In this document: positions 8,269 to 17,323 of the stretch, in pieces | Numbering within the stretch: the first letter of the stretch is position 1 | Layout: each line of letters starts with the position of its first letter | Assembly (NCBI GenBank): GCA_963737075.1 | Contig: CAVTRI010000002.1 | Span: 2,418,001-2,482,000, forward strand | DNA length: 64,000 nt | From: CAVTRI01 sp963737075 | GTDB taxonomy: Bacteria; Actinomycetota; Acidimicrobiia; Acidimicrobiales; Palsa-688 | Direction of reading: 5' to 3' | The notes under the pieces: generated by a model | The model's database searches: none | What the model saw: only the letters and a program-made list of their open reading frames with translations | What the model was told of the DNA's origin: nothing | Program-made: the position numbers and the translations under genes

Positions 8269-9867
8269 TTAGCTTCCGACGCACTCCGACGAGCTGCGGC
8301 CGATGAGCCGCAGATCGAGCCGTATCGGCCCCGGCTGGGCGACATGGAGCTCGGTCCACCCGCCGGGGGCGGAGGCCACGCAGGCGTCGCCCTCGCTGAC
8401 CGACCACCGTTGGCTCCACCGGACCCGGACGAGCACCGGCCCCTTCCCGGTCGCCTCGAGACGAACATCGTCCCCCCTCACTTCGGTCAGCCTCGCGGGT
8501 CCGGAGAGGATGCCGGTGCTGGCGGCCACCGCGTAGACGCGCCAGTGGGTACTCGCCCACAGCAGGCGAAGACCGGGCACGCCGGCTTCGACAAGCTGGG
8601 CTTCGCCGGTCGCCGCGTAGTCCAACGGCGCGTCAGGGAGCGCCACCCAGCGCACGCCGTTGTCGATCAGCCACGCCCGGTACGTGGCGTCGTCGAGGAG
8701 TCCGGGACGGTAGAAAATGGGGTTGTCCGCCTCGTCGAGCTGGCGCTCCCAGCCCCGGGCGAGCGGGACCGATAGCGCGACGTACGTCGCTTCCCAGTGG
8801 TACTTGGTCGGTATGACCTCGACACGGCCGATCGGCGCGTTTCCGTGCTCGAGATAGCGGACCAGGGGGGTGTAGTAAGCCTGGTGAGTTGAGGGCTGGC
8901 TGTTGTCGGTGGTCATCGCGCCCCAGGCGGGTGCCCACTGGGAGAACACCAGCGGGACCGCAAGCAGGCCGAGCAGGAGCCGGCGGCGCTGCCATAGCGC
9001 CAGCACCGCCAACGGCAGGGCGAGGCAGTCCTCGATCCGACCGACGTTGCCGCCAAACGGGGAGGGGATCAGCACGCTCGCCGTGGCTGCGGCCGCCACC
9101 AGCAGAGTCCCCGCCCGGATGGCGCGCCACCTGGGCGGTGTGACGGCCCACAGCCCCAATGCGACCACCACTTCCCATAACCAGTCGACAACCGGGTAAG
9201 GCATTGTCCCTTGCCCGGGGAAAAGCAACGCCGTAGCGCCAACGGGCAACGCGGCGGCGATGGCAATGGCGGCCACCGGCCAGGCGCGTCGCGGCCTCTC
9301 GCCGGTCAACCACGCGCCGGCGGCGATGACGAGGAAGGCAGCCGCGAGCGGGCTGACCAGAGCGGTGAGCACCGCGAGGGCGACCGCAACGGCCCACCGC
9401 CGGCGGCTGGCAGCCCAGCAGCAGCACAAGGCCAGGGCCTCGCCCATCAGGAACGGCAGCTGCCCGATGGCGCTCTGCACGACGGTGCTGGCGGCGAACA
9501 GGAGCGACGCCAACCGCAGGGCAGCCGTCGGGTCCCCGGCGAACCGGGCGACCAACACGCGGTCGAAGGCCAGCGCCGCGGCCGCCGCCCCGAGCACGGC
9601 GACGGTCGCCACGCCGAGCATCGCGGCCAGCGGCGGAAACAGAACGCTGTAGTCGAGCGTCCAGTGCCCCCCGTACCACTGGCTGTCCCAGATCGTGAAG
9701 CCGTCGTTGCGGACCAGTGCGATGCGGTACAGCTGGGCCGACAGGTCCACTCCTCGCCAACCGAGCATCAGGCCCAGCCCGACCAGCCCGGCCGCCACCG
9801 CGGGCGCGGCCCAGGCCCACGCGTGCCGCCGCCAGTCGAGGGCGGCGCCCGGGAGGGCGGCGGTCAC
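8269..9867 (-). CDS. Polytopic membrane protein, GT-C glycosyltransferase-like
   Basis: About 532 residues with roughly ten hydrophobic helices in the N-terminal two thirds and a soluble C-terminal domain. The segment after the first helix (GFTIWDSQWYGGHWTLDYS) with an acidic residue before an aromatic loop is what polyprenyl-phosphate-sugar GT-C enzymes show. A second copy lies at 25309-27132 with the same LWDSGWYGG-type loop, FPGQG and GWERQLD..NPIFY motifs, so the two are paralogues. The start is taken at the GTG just after the upstream stop; no ribosome site is clear. It follows another GT-C gene by 4 bp, suggesting joint work on cell-envelope glycans. The donor and acceptor are unknown. 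Confidence 0.65.
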   Translation of the reverse strand: MTAALPGAALDWRRHAWAWAAPAVAAGLVGLGLMLGWRGVDLSAQLYRIALVRNDGFTIWDSQWYGGHWTLDYSVLFPPLAAMLGVATVAVLGAAAAALAFDRVLVARFAGDPTAALRLASLLFAASTVVQSAIGQLPFLMGEALALCCCWAASRRRWAVAVALAVLTALVSPLAAAFLVIAAGAWLTGERPRRAWPVAAIAIAAALPVGATALLFPGQGTMPYPVVDWLWEVVVALGLWAVTPPRWRAIRAGTLLVAAAATASVLIPSPFGGNVGRIEDCLALPLAVLALWQRRRLLLGLLAVPLVFSQWAPAWGAMTTDNSQPSTHQAYYTPLVRYLEHGNAPIGRVEVIPTKYHWEATYVALSVPLARGWERQLDEADNPIFYRPGLLDDATYRAWLIDNGVRWVALPDAPLDYAATGEAQLVEAGVPGLRLLWASTHWRVYAVAASTGILSGPARLTEVRGDDVRLEATGKGPVLVRVRWSQRWSVSEGDACVASAPGGWTELHVAQPGPIRLDLRLIGRSSSECVGS

Positions 9868-9871
9868 CGCG

Positions 9872-11497
9872 TCATCTGGCCTGCGGCAGCTGGCAGGTGT
9901 TCGGCCCGCCGGTCTTGACAAATAGCTCTCCGACCACGGCGCTGTACGGCTTGGGCTGGGTCCCTTCGGTCAGCGAGTGCAGTTCGGAGAGGCCGGGATC
10001 GGTAGCCAAGAGGTAGTCGACGTTGCGGACCTGCCCGTTGACGGCCTGGTACCAGGCGCTTCCTGAGGCACCGAGCCTTCGCAGGGGCGAGACTTCCAGC
10101 ACGTGAGCGCCGGGCGGCAGGCCGGCGAGCGTGGGGGCAACCGTCAGGCAAGGGTCGGCGGCATTGAGACGGGCGATGATGTCGTGCCAGTCGACGTAGG
10201 TCGGAGTGGCGACCGGTCCGGTCGGGGTGACGTACACCAGGCCTTTCGGTAGGTAGTGGGACAGCACTGCCAGTTGCTCGGTCTGGTTCACGACCACCAC
10301 GTCGCCGGGATGCAGGTAGGGCGCGGCGGCGTGGGCCACGGCCGCGACGTTGCTCTTGGCATACGCCGAGCTCGGGTTCGGCAGAAGTGTGCCCACGATG
10401 CTCCAAACCACCAGAAGCCCGCAGGCGGCGGCGACGATCCGACGGCCCCGAAGCGTTGGAGACAGCGCCCCCGCCGCTGCTAGCAGCAACGGCGCCACCA
10501 CGATCGCGAGGTAGCGGGGCGCCCAGGACGGCTGCAGGTGGGCGGCGAGCCATGCACCGCCGATCGTGATGCCGGAGACGACCAGCAGGAACCGCACCAC
10601 CCGTCGGTCGCGTTCCATGCCATCGCGACGGGCGACCCACACCCCGAAGGCGAGCAAGGGGACGACGAGCGGTCCGAGGGTCCCGCCGATGGCCCCTCCA
10701 GGGTCGATCACGATGACGCGGAGCTGTGGCGGCACGGCCCAGGGTGCCGCGGTGTGCCGGGCTTGCGACAGGAAGCTCGGCAACCACGGGAGAAACAGGA
10801 CCCCGATAACGGCGCTGCAGCCGACGATGCCCCGCAGCAGCTGCCGGTCTCCTGAGCGCCAGGCGCGCGCCGAGAGCACGGCGATGGTGAAGGCCACCAG
10901 GTACAGGCCCCAGTCGTGGGTGTAGAGCAGAGCGGTCGCGCACGCGACGGCACCGACGAGGTCGTTAGGTCTGCGGCCCCGCACTGCCCGCACGGTGCAG
11001 GCCAGGCCGGCCAGGCTGAACAACACCACCAGCGGGTACATGCGGGTCTCGGTGGAATACCAGTTCAGGAGGGGGTTGGTGGCGAACAGGGCGGCCGCGG
11101 CCAGGCCCGCCCGGCGGTCGAAGATCTCGCGCCCGGCCCAGTAGGCGAGGGGGATGATCGCCAACGCGGTGAGGAACGGGAAGAAGCGGGTGGCCACCTC
11201 CGACGTACCGAACACCTTTATCCACACGTGTAACAGGAGGTAGAAGAGAGGCGGCGACCCGTCGTGGTGCGCCAGCAGTGAAGAGATCTGGCGGAGAGGG
11301 TACGACGCGATGCCGAGGCTGATGCCCTCGTCGATCCAGTACGCCCGGCCCAGGGTGGGGGCCCGCAGCACGATGGCAACGCCCACCAGCGCAGCCACGA
11401 TGAGCCGATCGCGGCGGGAGGCCGGCAGCGCTTGCAGGTCCTCGCCGAGCAGCGGCATCGCAACGCGCCGGTCGGGCCCGCCGAGGGTCTCGAGCAC
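9872..11497 (-). CDS. GT-C family glycosyltransferase (PMT/ArnT-like)
   Basis: A 541-residue polytopic membrane protein. After the first helix it has RAYWIDEGISLGIASYPL, with the Asp-Glu pair of the first external loop that binds the metal/phosphate in GT39/GT83-type enzymes, followed by GSPPLFYLLLHVW. About ten further helices and an external C-terminal domain follow. Such enzymes move a sugar from polyprenyl phosphate onto lipids or proteins on the outer face of the membrane. It starts the pair with the GT-C-like gene downstream. The first ATG at 11497 is used; an internal Met at residue 14 is an alternative. Confidence 0.8.
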   Translation of the reverse strand: MLETLGGPDRRVAMPLLGEDLQALPASRRDRLIVAALVGVAIVLRAPTLGRAYWIDEGISLGIASYPLRQISSLLAHHDGSPPLFYLLLHVWIKVFGTSEVATRFFPFLTALAIIPLAYWAGREIFDRRAGLAAAALFATNPLLNWYSTETRMYPLVVLFSLAGLACTVRAVRGRRPNDLVGAVACATALLYTHDWGLYLVAFTIAVLSARAWRSGDRQLLRGIVGCSAVIGVLFLPWLPSFLSQARHTAAPWAVPPQLRVIVIDPGGAIGGTLGPLVVPLLAFGVWVARRDGMERDRRVVRFLLVVSGITIGGAWLAAHLQPSWAPRYLAIVVAPLLLAAAGALSPTLRGRRIVAAACGLLVVWSIVGTLLPNPSSAYAKSNVAAVAHAAAPYLHPGDVVVVNQTEQLAVLSHYLPKGLVYVTPTGPVATPTYVDWHDIIARLNAADPCLTVAPTLAGLPPGAHVLEVSPLRRLGASGSAWYQAVNGQVRNVDYLLATDPGLSELHSLTEGTQPKPYSAVVGELFVKTGGPNTCQLPQAR

Positions 11498-11513
11498 TCT
11501 CAGACGTTAGCTG

Positions 11514-11867
11514 TCAGGTGACGGCGTGTCGGCGCAAGTCCTCCAAGCTGCACCATTCGAGCGCCTGCACGTGGGTCGCCTCCAGCACAACGCCCGGCGC
11601 CATACCTGCCTCCAGCGCCTCCTGCCAGCGGGACGCGCACAGACACCAGCGGTCGCCGGGAACGAGGCCAGGAAAGCCGAGCTGCGGGGAGCTGAGATCG
11701 TTGCCGCGCTCGCGGCTGAACTCGAGAAACTCGGCCGTCATGATGGCGCACACTGCGTGCACCCCCAGGTCGTCCCCGCCGACGTTGCAGCACCCGTCCC
11801 GGTAAAAGCCGGTGAGGGGGTCGAGGCTGCAGGGCTCCAGCTTGCCACCGAGCACGTTGTTTGCCAT
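11514..11867 (-). CDS. DUF2237 family protein
   Basis: A 117-residue protein starting MANNVLGGKLEPCSLDPLTG, the recognisable start of the DUF2237 family. Conserved features are several Cys residues (GCCNVGGDD, RWCLCASRW, LEWCSLEDLR) and GFPGLVPGDRWCLC. No catalytic role is established for the family. Its ATG lies 1 bp after the zwf stop, so it is probably translated from the same transcript as zwf. Confidence 0.85.
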   Translation of the reverse strand: MANNVLGGKLEPCSLDPLTGFYRDGCCNVGGDDLGVHAVCAIMTAEFLEFSRERGNDLSSPQLGFPGLVPGDRWCLCASRWQEALEAGMAPGVVLEATHVQALEWCSLEDLRRHAVT

Positions 11868-11868
11868 T

Positions 11869-13275
11869 TCAGCCTCCCAGCAGCCAGCCGTCAGGCTTGG
11901 CCAGCTCCGCCGCTTCCTCGGGGCCCCACGACCCGCGGGGATAGATGATCGGCTCCGGCTTGTCCTCGAGCAACCGTCCCGCGACCTCCCATACGTGGGC
12001 CAGGCCGTCGGGGCGGGTGAAGAGCGAACGGTCACCGACGAGCACGTCGTGGATGAGCCGAGAGTAGGCCGGCAGGGAAGGGGTGTGGAACGCCTTGCCG
12101 AGAGGGATAGGCGCGCTCGCCGACGCCAGCCGTAGCGTCGGACCGGGCACCTTCGCCACCAGCGACAAATCGATCTCGCCGTCACCGGACAACTCGAACG
12201 ACAGCACGTTGCCCGCCACCGGCAGCCCGCAACCGTCGTGGGGCTCCTTGAAGACGACGCTCACGCGCTGGTGGCTCTCGGCCATGGTCTTGCCGGTGCG
12301 CAGGAGGAAGGGCACTCCTTCCCAGCGGTCGTTATCAACCCACAGGCGGAGGGCCACGAACGTCTCGGTCCTGGAGTCTGCCGCCACCCCACCGAGGCCG
12401 CGGTAGCCCTCGTACTGGCCGACCACCACGTCATCCCAGCTGAGCGGGCGGAAGCAGCCGATCACTTCCTGACGCGCCCGGGCGATGTGCTCGGCGTCCA
12501 GCGTCGACGGCGTCTCCATAGCGACTTCGGCGGCCAGCTGGAAGAGGTGGGTGACGATCATGTCCAGGATGGCGCCGGTGTGCTCGTAGAAGTCGGCCCG
12601 CATGCCGACGTCGAGGGTTTCCGGCACGTCGATCTGGATGCTCGCGATGTGCGCGCGGTCCCATGCGCGGGCGAACAGTCCGTTGGCAAAGCGCAGTACG
12701 TGGATGTCCTGGGTGGCCTCCTTCCCGAGGAAATGGTCGATGCGGTAGATCTGCTGCTCGCCGAACACTCGGTGCGCCACCTCGTCGAGCTGCTCGAAGC
12801 TCGCTTGAGAGGTGCCGAACGGCTTTTCGTACACAACCCGAGCCCGTTCCGCCAGGGCGTGCTGGCCAATCCCCTCTGTGAGCGGCCCGAACGCGGCCGG
12901 CGGCACCGCGAGGTAATGGATGCGCTGGGGGTCGCCTCCTAGCTGCCCTTCAGCCTCGGCGAGCACATCGAGCAGGGACCCCGGATTGGACGAGGCGAAG
13001 CCGCCACCGGCGAAATACAGCCGGGACCGAAACTCCTCCCAAGGGCCATCGGACGGCTTGGGACCGAAGGCTTCGAGGCTCTTCCGGACCCGCTCCTGGA
13101 AGTTTTCGTGGCTGACGTCGCCCCGACCGTTGCCCACCAGCCTCCAGTCCTCGGGCAACAGGCCCTCTTGTGCCAGCCGGAACAACGCCGGCAGCACCAG
13201 CCGGTGCGACAGGTCGCCGGTCGCACCGAACAGGACGAACACGGTGGGCTTGGGAATCAGCGCGGGGTGGACCAT
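11869..13275 (-). CDS. zwf: Glucose-6-phosphate dehydrogenase
   Basis: A 468-residue protein. It has the NADP-binding motif FGATGDLSHRLVLPALF near the N-terminus and the substrate-binding signature RIDHFLGKE in the middle. It oxidises glucose-6-phosphate to 6-phosphogluconolactone, the NADPH-making first step of the oxidative pentose phosphate pathway, in the cytoplasm. Length is slightly below the usual 480-510. The common actinobacterial partners (opcA, tal, pgl) are not adjacent; instead it sits between capA-like and DUF2237 genes, overlapping the former by 19 bp. Confidence 0.93.
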   Translation of the reverse strand: MVHPALIPKPTVFVLFGATGDLSHRLVLPALFRLAQEGLLPEDWRLVGNGRGDVSHENFQERVRKSLEAFGPKPSDGPWEEFRSRLYFAGGGFASSNPGSLLDVLAEAEGQLGGDPQRIHYLAVPPAAFGPLTEGIGQHALAERARVVYEKPFGTSQASFEQLDEVAHRVFGEQQIYRIDHFLGKEATQDIHVLRFANGLFARAWDRAHIASIQIDVPETLDVGMRADFYEHTGAILDMIVTHLFQLAAEVAMETPSTLDAEHIARARQEVIGCFRPLSWDDVVVGQYEGYRGLGGVAADSRTETFVALRLWVDNDRWEGVPFLLRTGKTMAESHQRVSVVFKEPHDGCGLPVAGNVLSFELSGDGEIDLSLVAKVPGPTLRLASASAPIPLGKAFHTPSLPAYSRLIHDVLVGDRSLFTRPDGLAHVWEVAGRLLEDKPEPIIYPRGSWGPEEAAELAKPDGWLLGG

Positions 13276-14570
13276 GCCGGTTGTCTACCCGATCTGGTGG
13301 GTAAGCCCGGCCGTCTCCGCGGCGACGGTGGCGTCGTTTCGGATGCCGCGGTAGCCAATGGCGGCCCGGGGGCCGCGGTGGCGTCCGTGCATGAGCGGGA
13401 CGCCTCCCAGTGGGCGAGTGCCGTCTGGGCGGCGACGCCCGTCAACGGCTGCGGCAGCGATCCCGAGATGACCGCGGGTCGCCACGTGACATTGTCGATG
13501 TGGCGACCGGTGACAGTTACCAGCAACGTGCCGCTGGCGTTCTCTGGCGGGGAGTTGTCGTAGAAGGCGAGGTTGCCCAGCCCGTAGTCGACGTACGCGG
13601 TGCCCAGGTAGCCGGCGCCAAGCAGCACGTGGGCGTGGGTGCCGACGACAACGTCGGCCCCTGCCTTGACCAGCAGCGCAGCCAGCGGTTCCTGGAGGGC
13701 GTTGGGGCAGGTTTGGGTCTCGGTGCCCCAGTGGAGGTAGACGACCACCGTGTCGGCCTGCGCCCGGGCGACCTGGACCGCGGAGATCAGTGCTTGCACG
13801 TCGTACGCGGATGCCAGTCCGGCATGGGTCGCAGCAGCCGTCCACGCGGTCTCCAGGTCGGCGTCGATGACCTGGGTGGCGGCGATGAAGGCGATCCGCT
13901 GGCCGTGGATCGTTGTCTCGTAGGGAGTGAACGCCTGCTGGACGTCGTTTCCGATGCCGAGGATGGAAAGCGCGGAGCTGGCTTTCGTCGCCAATGCCAT
14001 TTGCAGGCCGGCGGCGCCGCAGTCCTCTCCATGGTTGTTGGCTTCAGTGGCCACGGTGACGCCGGCGGCCTGGAGGGCGGTCAGAGCCGTCGGCGGGGCG
14101 TAGAACACAAACTGCTTGGGCTGAGGGCTGGGACAGGTGCCGTCCGTGAGCGCCGACTCGAAGTTCACCATCTTCAGGTCCGCGCCCGAAAGGAGGGCGG
14201 GAACCGTCGGCCCCAGCGCCGTGGCCGGGTCGCCCCGGAGCCGGCCGCTGAGCGACGATCCGGGCGGGAAGCTGACGTCGCCGCCGAAGGCGATGGTCAC
14301 CGGTTGACCGTCGCCTTTCCAATCCGGCGCCAGTTGACCACCCTTCCAGGCGGCGGTGGTTGGAACGGGGCTCGTCGTCGGGAGGTTCAGCGTCGACGGT
14401 GGACGGTTCGCCACGGTCGGGCGGCGGTGGTGCCCGCGCCCACCGTTCACGAACACGACCACCAGGGCGATCACGAGGATCAGGGCGATCGCCCACAAGG
14501 CGCGATTGCGGCGCGCCCGAGATGATGCGTGTTTGTGGTGCTGCCCTGATCGCGGTCGGAGCTGGTCCAC
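13257..14570 (-). CDS. CapA family protein (metallophosphoesterase-like, membrane anchored)
   Basis: A 437-residue protein with one N-terminal membrane anchor (RALWAIALILVIALVVVFV) and an external CapA/PgsA-like domain. Motifs include IAFGGDVSF (metal Asp), MVNFESALTD, EANNHGEDCGAAGL, VVVYLHWGTE and VVVGTHAHVLLG. The family is linked to poly-gamma-glutamate synthesis, but most members are single genes of unknown substrate, as here without capB/capC. The GTG start at 14570 follows a GGAGG site. The C-terminal tail after about residue 390 is low-complexity and overlaps the zwf start. Confidence 0.85.
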   Translation of the reverse strand: MDQLRPRSGQHHKHASSRARRNRALWAIALILVIALVVVFVNGGRGHHRRPTVANRPPSTLNLPTTSPVPTTAAWKGGQLAPDWKGDGQPVTIAFGGDVSFPPGSSLSGRLRGDPATALGPTVPALLSGADLKMVNFESALTDGTCPSPQPKQFVFYAPPTALTALQAAGVTVATEANNHGEDCGAAGLQMALATKASSALSILGIGNDVQQAFTPYETTIHGQRIAFIAATQVIDADLETAWTAAATHAGLASAYDVQALISAVQVARAQADTVVVYLHWGTETQTCPNALQEPLAALLVKAGADVVVGTHAHVLLGAGYLGTAYVDYGLGNLAFYDNSPPENASGTLLVTVTGRHIDNVTWRPAVISGSLPQPLTGVAAQTALAHWEASRSCTDATAAPGPPLATAASETTPPSPRRRPGLPTRSGRQPAWSTPR

Positions 14571-14621
14571 TGTCGTCGCCTCCGGGGTAGCCGCTGCCAG
14601 CCGGTTCTCGCCCGGGCTGGC

Positions 14622-15881
14622 TCAGTCGACGATGGCTTGTGACACCAGCGCCTTGAGCTGACTGCGGACCGGATGGGTGCTCGACGGCAGCAGCTGGGTC
14701 AGGAACATGACGGTCAGGTCCTGCACGGGGTCGACCCAGAACGCGGTGCTGGCAGCGCCGCCCCAGCCGTAGTCGCCGATCGACCCGGGTACCTTCGCGG
14801 CCACGGGATCGATGGTGACGGAGAAGCCCAGCCCGAAACCGACCCCCCGGTACGGCGTCTCGGCGAACAGCGCCCGCCCGAACGTCTCCAGATCCTGGTT
14901 GGCCGGGAGGTGGTTGCGGGTCATGTACTCGACGGTGCGCGGCGATAGCAGGCGGACGCCGTCGAGCTGCCCTTTGCCGGCCAACATCGACGCGAACCGG
15001 TGGTAGTCGCCGGCGGAGCCCGCCAGCCCTCCGCCCCCCGACAAGCACGAGGGCTGGTGGAGGACCTGCCCGGTTCCAGGGGCGAGCACGGCATGACGGT
15101 CGACCGGGTGGGGGTTGTACAGCGCGGCCAGCCGGTCCTCCCGGTCCGGGCTCACCCAGAAGGCGGTGTCGGTCATGCCGAGAGGCTGGAAGATGCGGGT
15201 CCGGAAGAACTCGTCGAGGGACTGGCCGGACGCCACCTCGACGACACGGCCGAGGACGTCGGTGGCGTGGGAGTAGTTCCATTCGCTGCCCGGCTCGAAC
15301 AACAGTGGCAGCTCCGCCCACATGTCGCAGACCGTCACCAGGTCATGGCCTGGGGGGGTGCCCATGTCGAACCCGGCCTGGCGATAGAGGGCGTCGACGG
15401 GGTGGGCGTAGTGAAACCCGTAGGTGAGGCCCGCGGTGTGCGTCAGCAGGTGCCATACCCGTATCGGCTCGGTGGCCGGGACGGTGAGTGGATTGGTCGC
15501 CGAGCCAGCCCGGTAGACGCGCATGTCAGCGAAGGAGGGGATCAGCTTGGCCACCGGGTCGTTGAGCTCGAACGCGCCCTCCTCGGCCAGCATCATGGCC
15601 GCAACCGATGTGATCGGCTTGGTCATCGAGTACATGCGCCATACGGTGTCGGTCTCGACCGGCAGCCCCCGTTCCAGGTCCCGCTGGCCGTACGTCGACA
15701 GGTGGGCGATACGCCCGTGCCGGGCAATCAGGGTCAGCCAGCCGGGCAGCCGGCCGTCGTCGACATAACGGGCAAGTACCCGGTCGATGCGGTCGAGGCG
15801 GGCGCTGTCCAGGCCCACCTCCTCGGGGTCGGTCTCCTGCTTGAGGTCAGCCACGATCGGCGAGGCTACCCGGGCAGCCAT
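14622..15881 (-). CDS. Serine hydrolase, class C beta-lactamase-like
   Basis: A 419-residue protein with the SxxK motif SMTK (WRMYSMTKPITS), a Tyr motif (NYSHATDVLG) and a C-terminal WGGAAS in place of the KTG box. This fits the esterase / EstB-like branch of the beta-lactamase superfamily rather than a true beta-lactamase. No signal peptide is seen, so it is probably cytoplasmic. The substrate is unknown; esterase or peptidase activity is likely. It is separated from cysQ downstream by a copy of the dispersed GC-rich repeat. Confidence 0.85.
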   Translation of the reverse strand: MAARVASPIVADLKQETDPEEVGLDSARLDRIDRVLARYVDDGRLPGWLTLIARHGRIAHLSTYGQRDLERGLPVETDTVWRMYSMTKPITSVAAMMLAEEGAFELNDPVAKLIPSFADMRVYRAGSATNPLTVPATEPIRVWHLLTHTAGLTYGFHYAHPVDALYRQAGFDMGTPPGHDLVTVCDMWAELPLLFEPGSEWNYSHATDVLGRVVEVASGQSLDEFFRTRIFQPLGMTDTAFWVSPDREDRLAALYNPHPVDRHAVLAPGTGQVLHQPSCLSGGGGLAGSAGDYHRFASMLAGKGQLDGVRLLSPRTVEYMTRNHLPANQDLETFGRALFAETPYRGVGFGLGFSVTIDPVAAKVPGSIGDYGWGGAASTAFWVDPVQDLTVMFLTQLLPSSTHPVRSQLKALVSQAIVD

Positions 15882-15896
15882 ACCCGGTTAGGTGAC

Positions 15897-15930
15897 GGGT
15901 CGAACGGCAGTGGCCGGGTGTCGGGCCGGC
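15897..15930. repeat. Diverged copy of the dispersed GC-rich repeat
   Basis: This stretch (GGGTCGAACGGCAGTGGCCG and onward) matches the 26-bp array at 6634 at most positions and ends exactly at the cysQ stop codon (15931-15933). Confidence 0.65.
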
Positions 15931-16683
15931 TTACATATAGGCCCCGGCCAGCGCCTCCAGCAGCGGTTCGGCAAGCTCCCGCCGGCAGATCAGCAGGTCG
16001 GGTAGCCACGGGTCCGGCCGGTTGTACACGAGCGGCGAACCATCCACTCGAGATGCGTGCAGCCCCGCCGCCAGCGCCACCCCGACCGGGGCCGCGGAGT
16101 CCCATTCGTGCTGGCCGCCGGTGTGCAGGTAGGCATCCACCTGCCCGCGCACGACCGCCATCGCCTTGGCTCCCGCCGACCCGAGGGTGACGACGTCGGC
16201 TCCAATCGCCTCCGCCGCGGTGAGGGCGGCGTATGGCGGGCGGCTTCGGCTCACCACCAGCCGGCGGGGCCCGCCGTCCGGCGCCGGCACGCGGGGAGGA
16301 TCGGCTGTCGCAAACAAGAGCCCCTCGGCGGGGAGGGCCACGGCAGCCGCAGTCAGGCGATCGTCGGCCCACAAAGCCACGTGCACCGCCCAATCGGTGC
16401 GTCCCGGCGTACGGAACTCGCGGGTGCCGTCGAGGGGATCGACGATCCAGACCCGGTCGGACCGCAATCGGCCAGGGTGGTCGACGGCTTCCTCCGACAG
16501 CACGGCATCGTCCGGCCGGACCTCGGCCAGCGCCCTGATAATGAAAGCGTTGGCGCTCTGGTCGCCCTCGTCGCCCAACGCCCAGGCTGAGGGTGAGTCC
16601 CACGACGCCCGCAGGTCGACGAGCATCCGCCCGGCCCGCTCGGCAAGGGAAGCGGCGAGCTCGTCGTCGGTGACCTGGTTCAC
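15931..16683 (-). CDS. cysQ: 3'(2'),5'-bisphosphate nucleotidase, CysQ-like
   Basis: A 250-residue inositol-monophosphatase-superfamily protein. The metal-binding motifs are VLSEEAVDH (the Glu pair), WIVDPLDGTREF (DPxDGT) and HEWDSAAPVGVA (the WDxAAP C-terminal motif). CysQ removes the 3' phosphate of PAP left over from PAPS use, giving AMP. The GTG start overlaps the cysC stop by 4 bp, so the two are translationally coupled, which supports PAP(S) rather than inositol phosphate as substrate. Confidence 0.88.
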   Translation of the reverse strand: MNQVTDDELAASLAERAGRMLVDLRASWDSPSAWALGDEGDQSANAFIIRALAEVRPDDAVLSEEAVDHPGRLRSDRVWIVDPLDGTREFRTPGRTDWAVHVALWADDRLTAAAVALPAEGLLFATADPPRVPAPDGGPRRLVVSRSRPPYAALTAAEAIGADVVTLGSAGAKAMAVVRGQVDAYLHTGGQHEWDSAAPVGVALAAGLHASRVDGSPLVYNRPDPWLPDLLICRRELAEPLLEALAGAYM

Positions 16684-17276
16684 GCGCGCACCGCGTCGGC
16701 CGGTAGCGCCGCCAGCACGAGCCTCGCCAACGCCTCCGCCGTTTCCCCGTAGTCGAGAACCAGATCCGGGTGCTCGGGAGGCTCATACGGGTCGTCGACG
16801 CCTGTGAATCCGGTCAGCTCGCCAGCCCGGGCCTTGGCGTACAGGCCCTTGGGATCCCGGGTCTCGCACACCTCGATCGGGGTGTCGACCCACACTTCAA
16901 GGAAGGGAAGGCCTCGGGCTCGATGGACGGCCCGGGCGGCGTCCCTCCCCGCCCGGTAGGGGCTGATGAGGGGGACAAGGGCGACGACGCCGGCGTCGGC
17001 GAGGAGGGCGGCGACTTCGCCGACGCGGCGGACGTTTTCGGCTCGATCGGCGGCGCCGAACCCCAGGTCGGCGTTGAGCCCGTGCCGCAGGTTGTCGCCG
17101 TCCAGCACGCAGGTGGGCCGGCCCGCACTGACGAGAAGCCGTTCGACCTCCACGGCGACCGTGGACTTCCCCGAGCCCGACAGGCCGGTGAACCACACGG
17201 TCGCCCCCTCGAGGCCGAGCCGGCGCCACCGTTCGGGCCGGGTGACCCCCGGCGGATGCCAGACGACGTCGGACAC
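16680..17276 (-). CDS. cysC: Adenylylsulfate kinase
   Basis: A 198-residue protein with a P-loop TGLSGSGKSTVA, the DGDNLRHGLN motif that binds APS, and FLEVWVDTPIEVCE..DPKGLYAKA typical of APS kinases. It phosphorylates adenylylsulfate to PAPS in the cytoplasm. The start is the GTG at 17276; the 100 residues of open frame upstream overlap the divergent usp gene and look like shadow. No sulfurylase (cysD/cysN) is nearby. Coupled with cysQ, it would make PAPS for sulfotransferases and clear the PAP product. Confidence 0.92.
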   Translation of the reverse strand: MSDVVWHPPGVTRPERWRRLGLEGATVWFTGLSGSGKSTVAVEVERLLVSAGRPTCVLDGDNLRHGLNADLGFGAADRAENVRRVGEVAALLADAGVVALVPLISPYRAGRDAARAVHRARGLPFLEVWVDTPIEVCETRDPKGLYAKARAGELTGFTGVDDPYEPPEHPDLVLDYGETAEALARLVLAALPADAVRA

Positions 17277-17323
17277 CCGGGCAGGGTACTGTACGGGACG
17301 CCTGAGGAGGACGGGAGGGGACC

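Noticed and set aside
7565..8560. Minus-strand 331-codon frame between the zinc-ribbon and GT-C-like genes
   Set aside because: Made of the 33-bp and 42-bp repeats read backwards; no coding signal.
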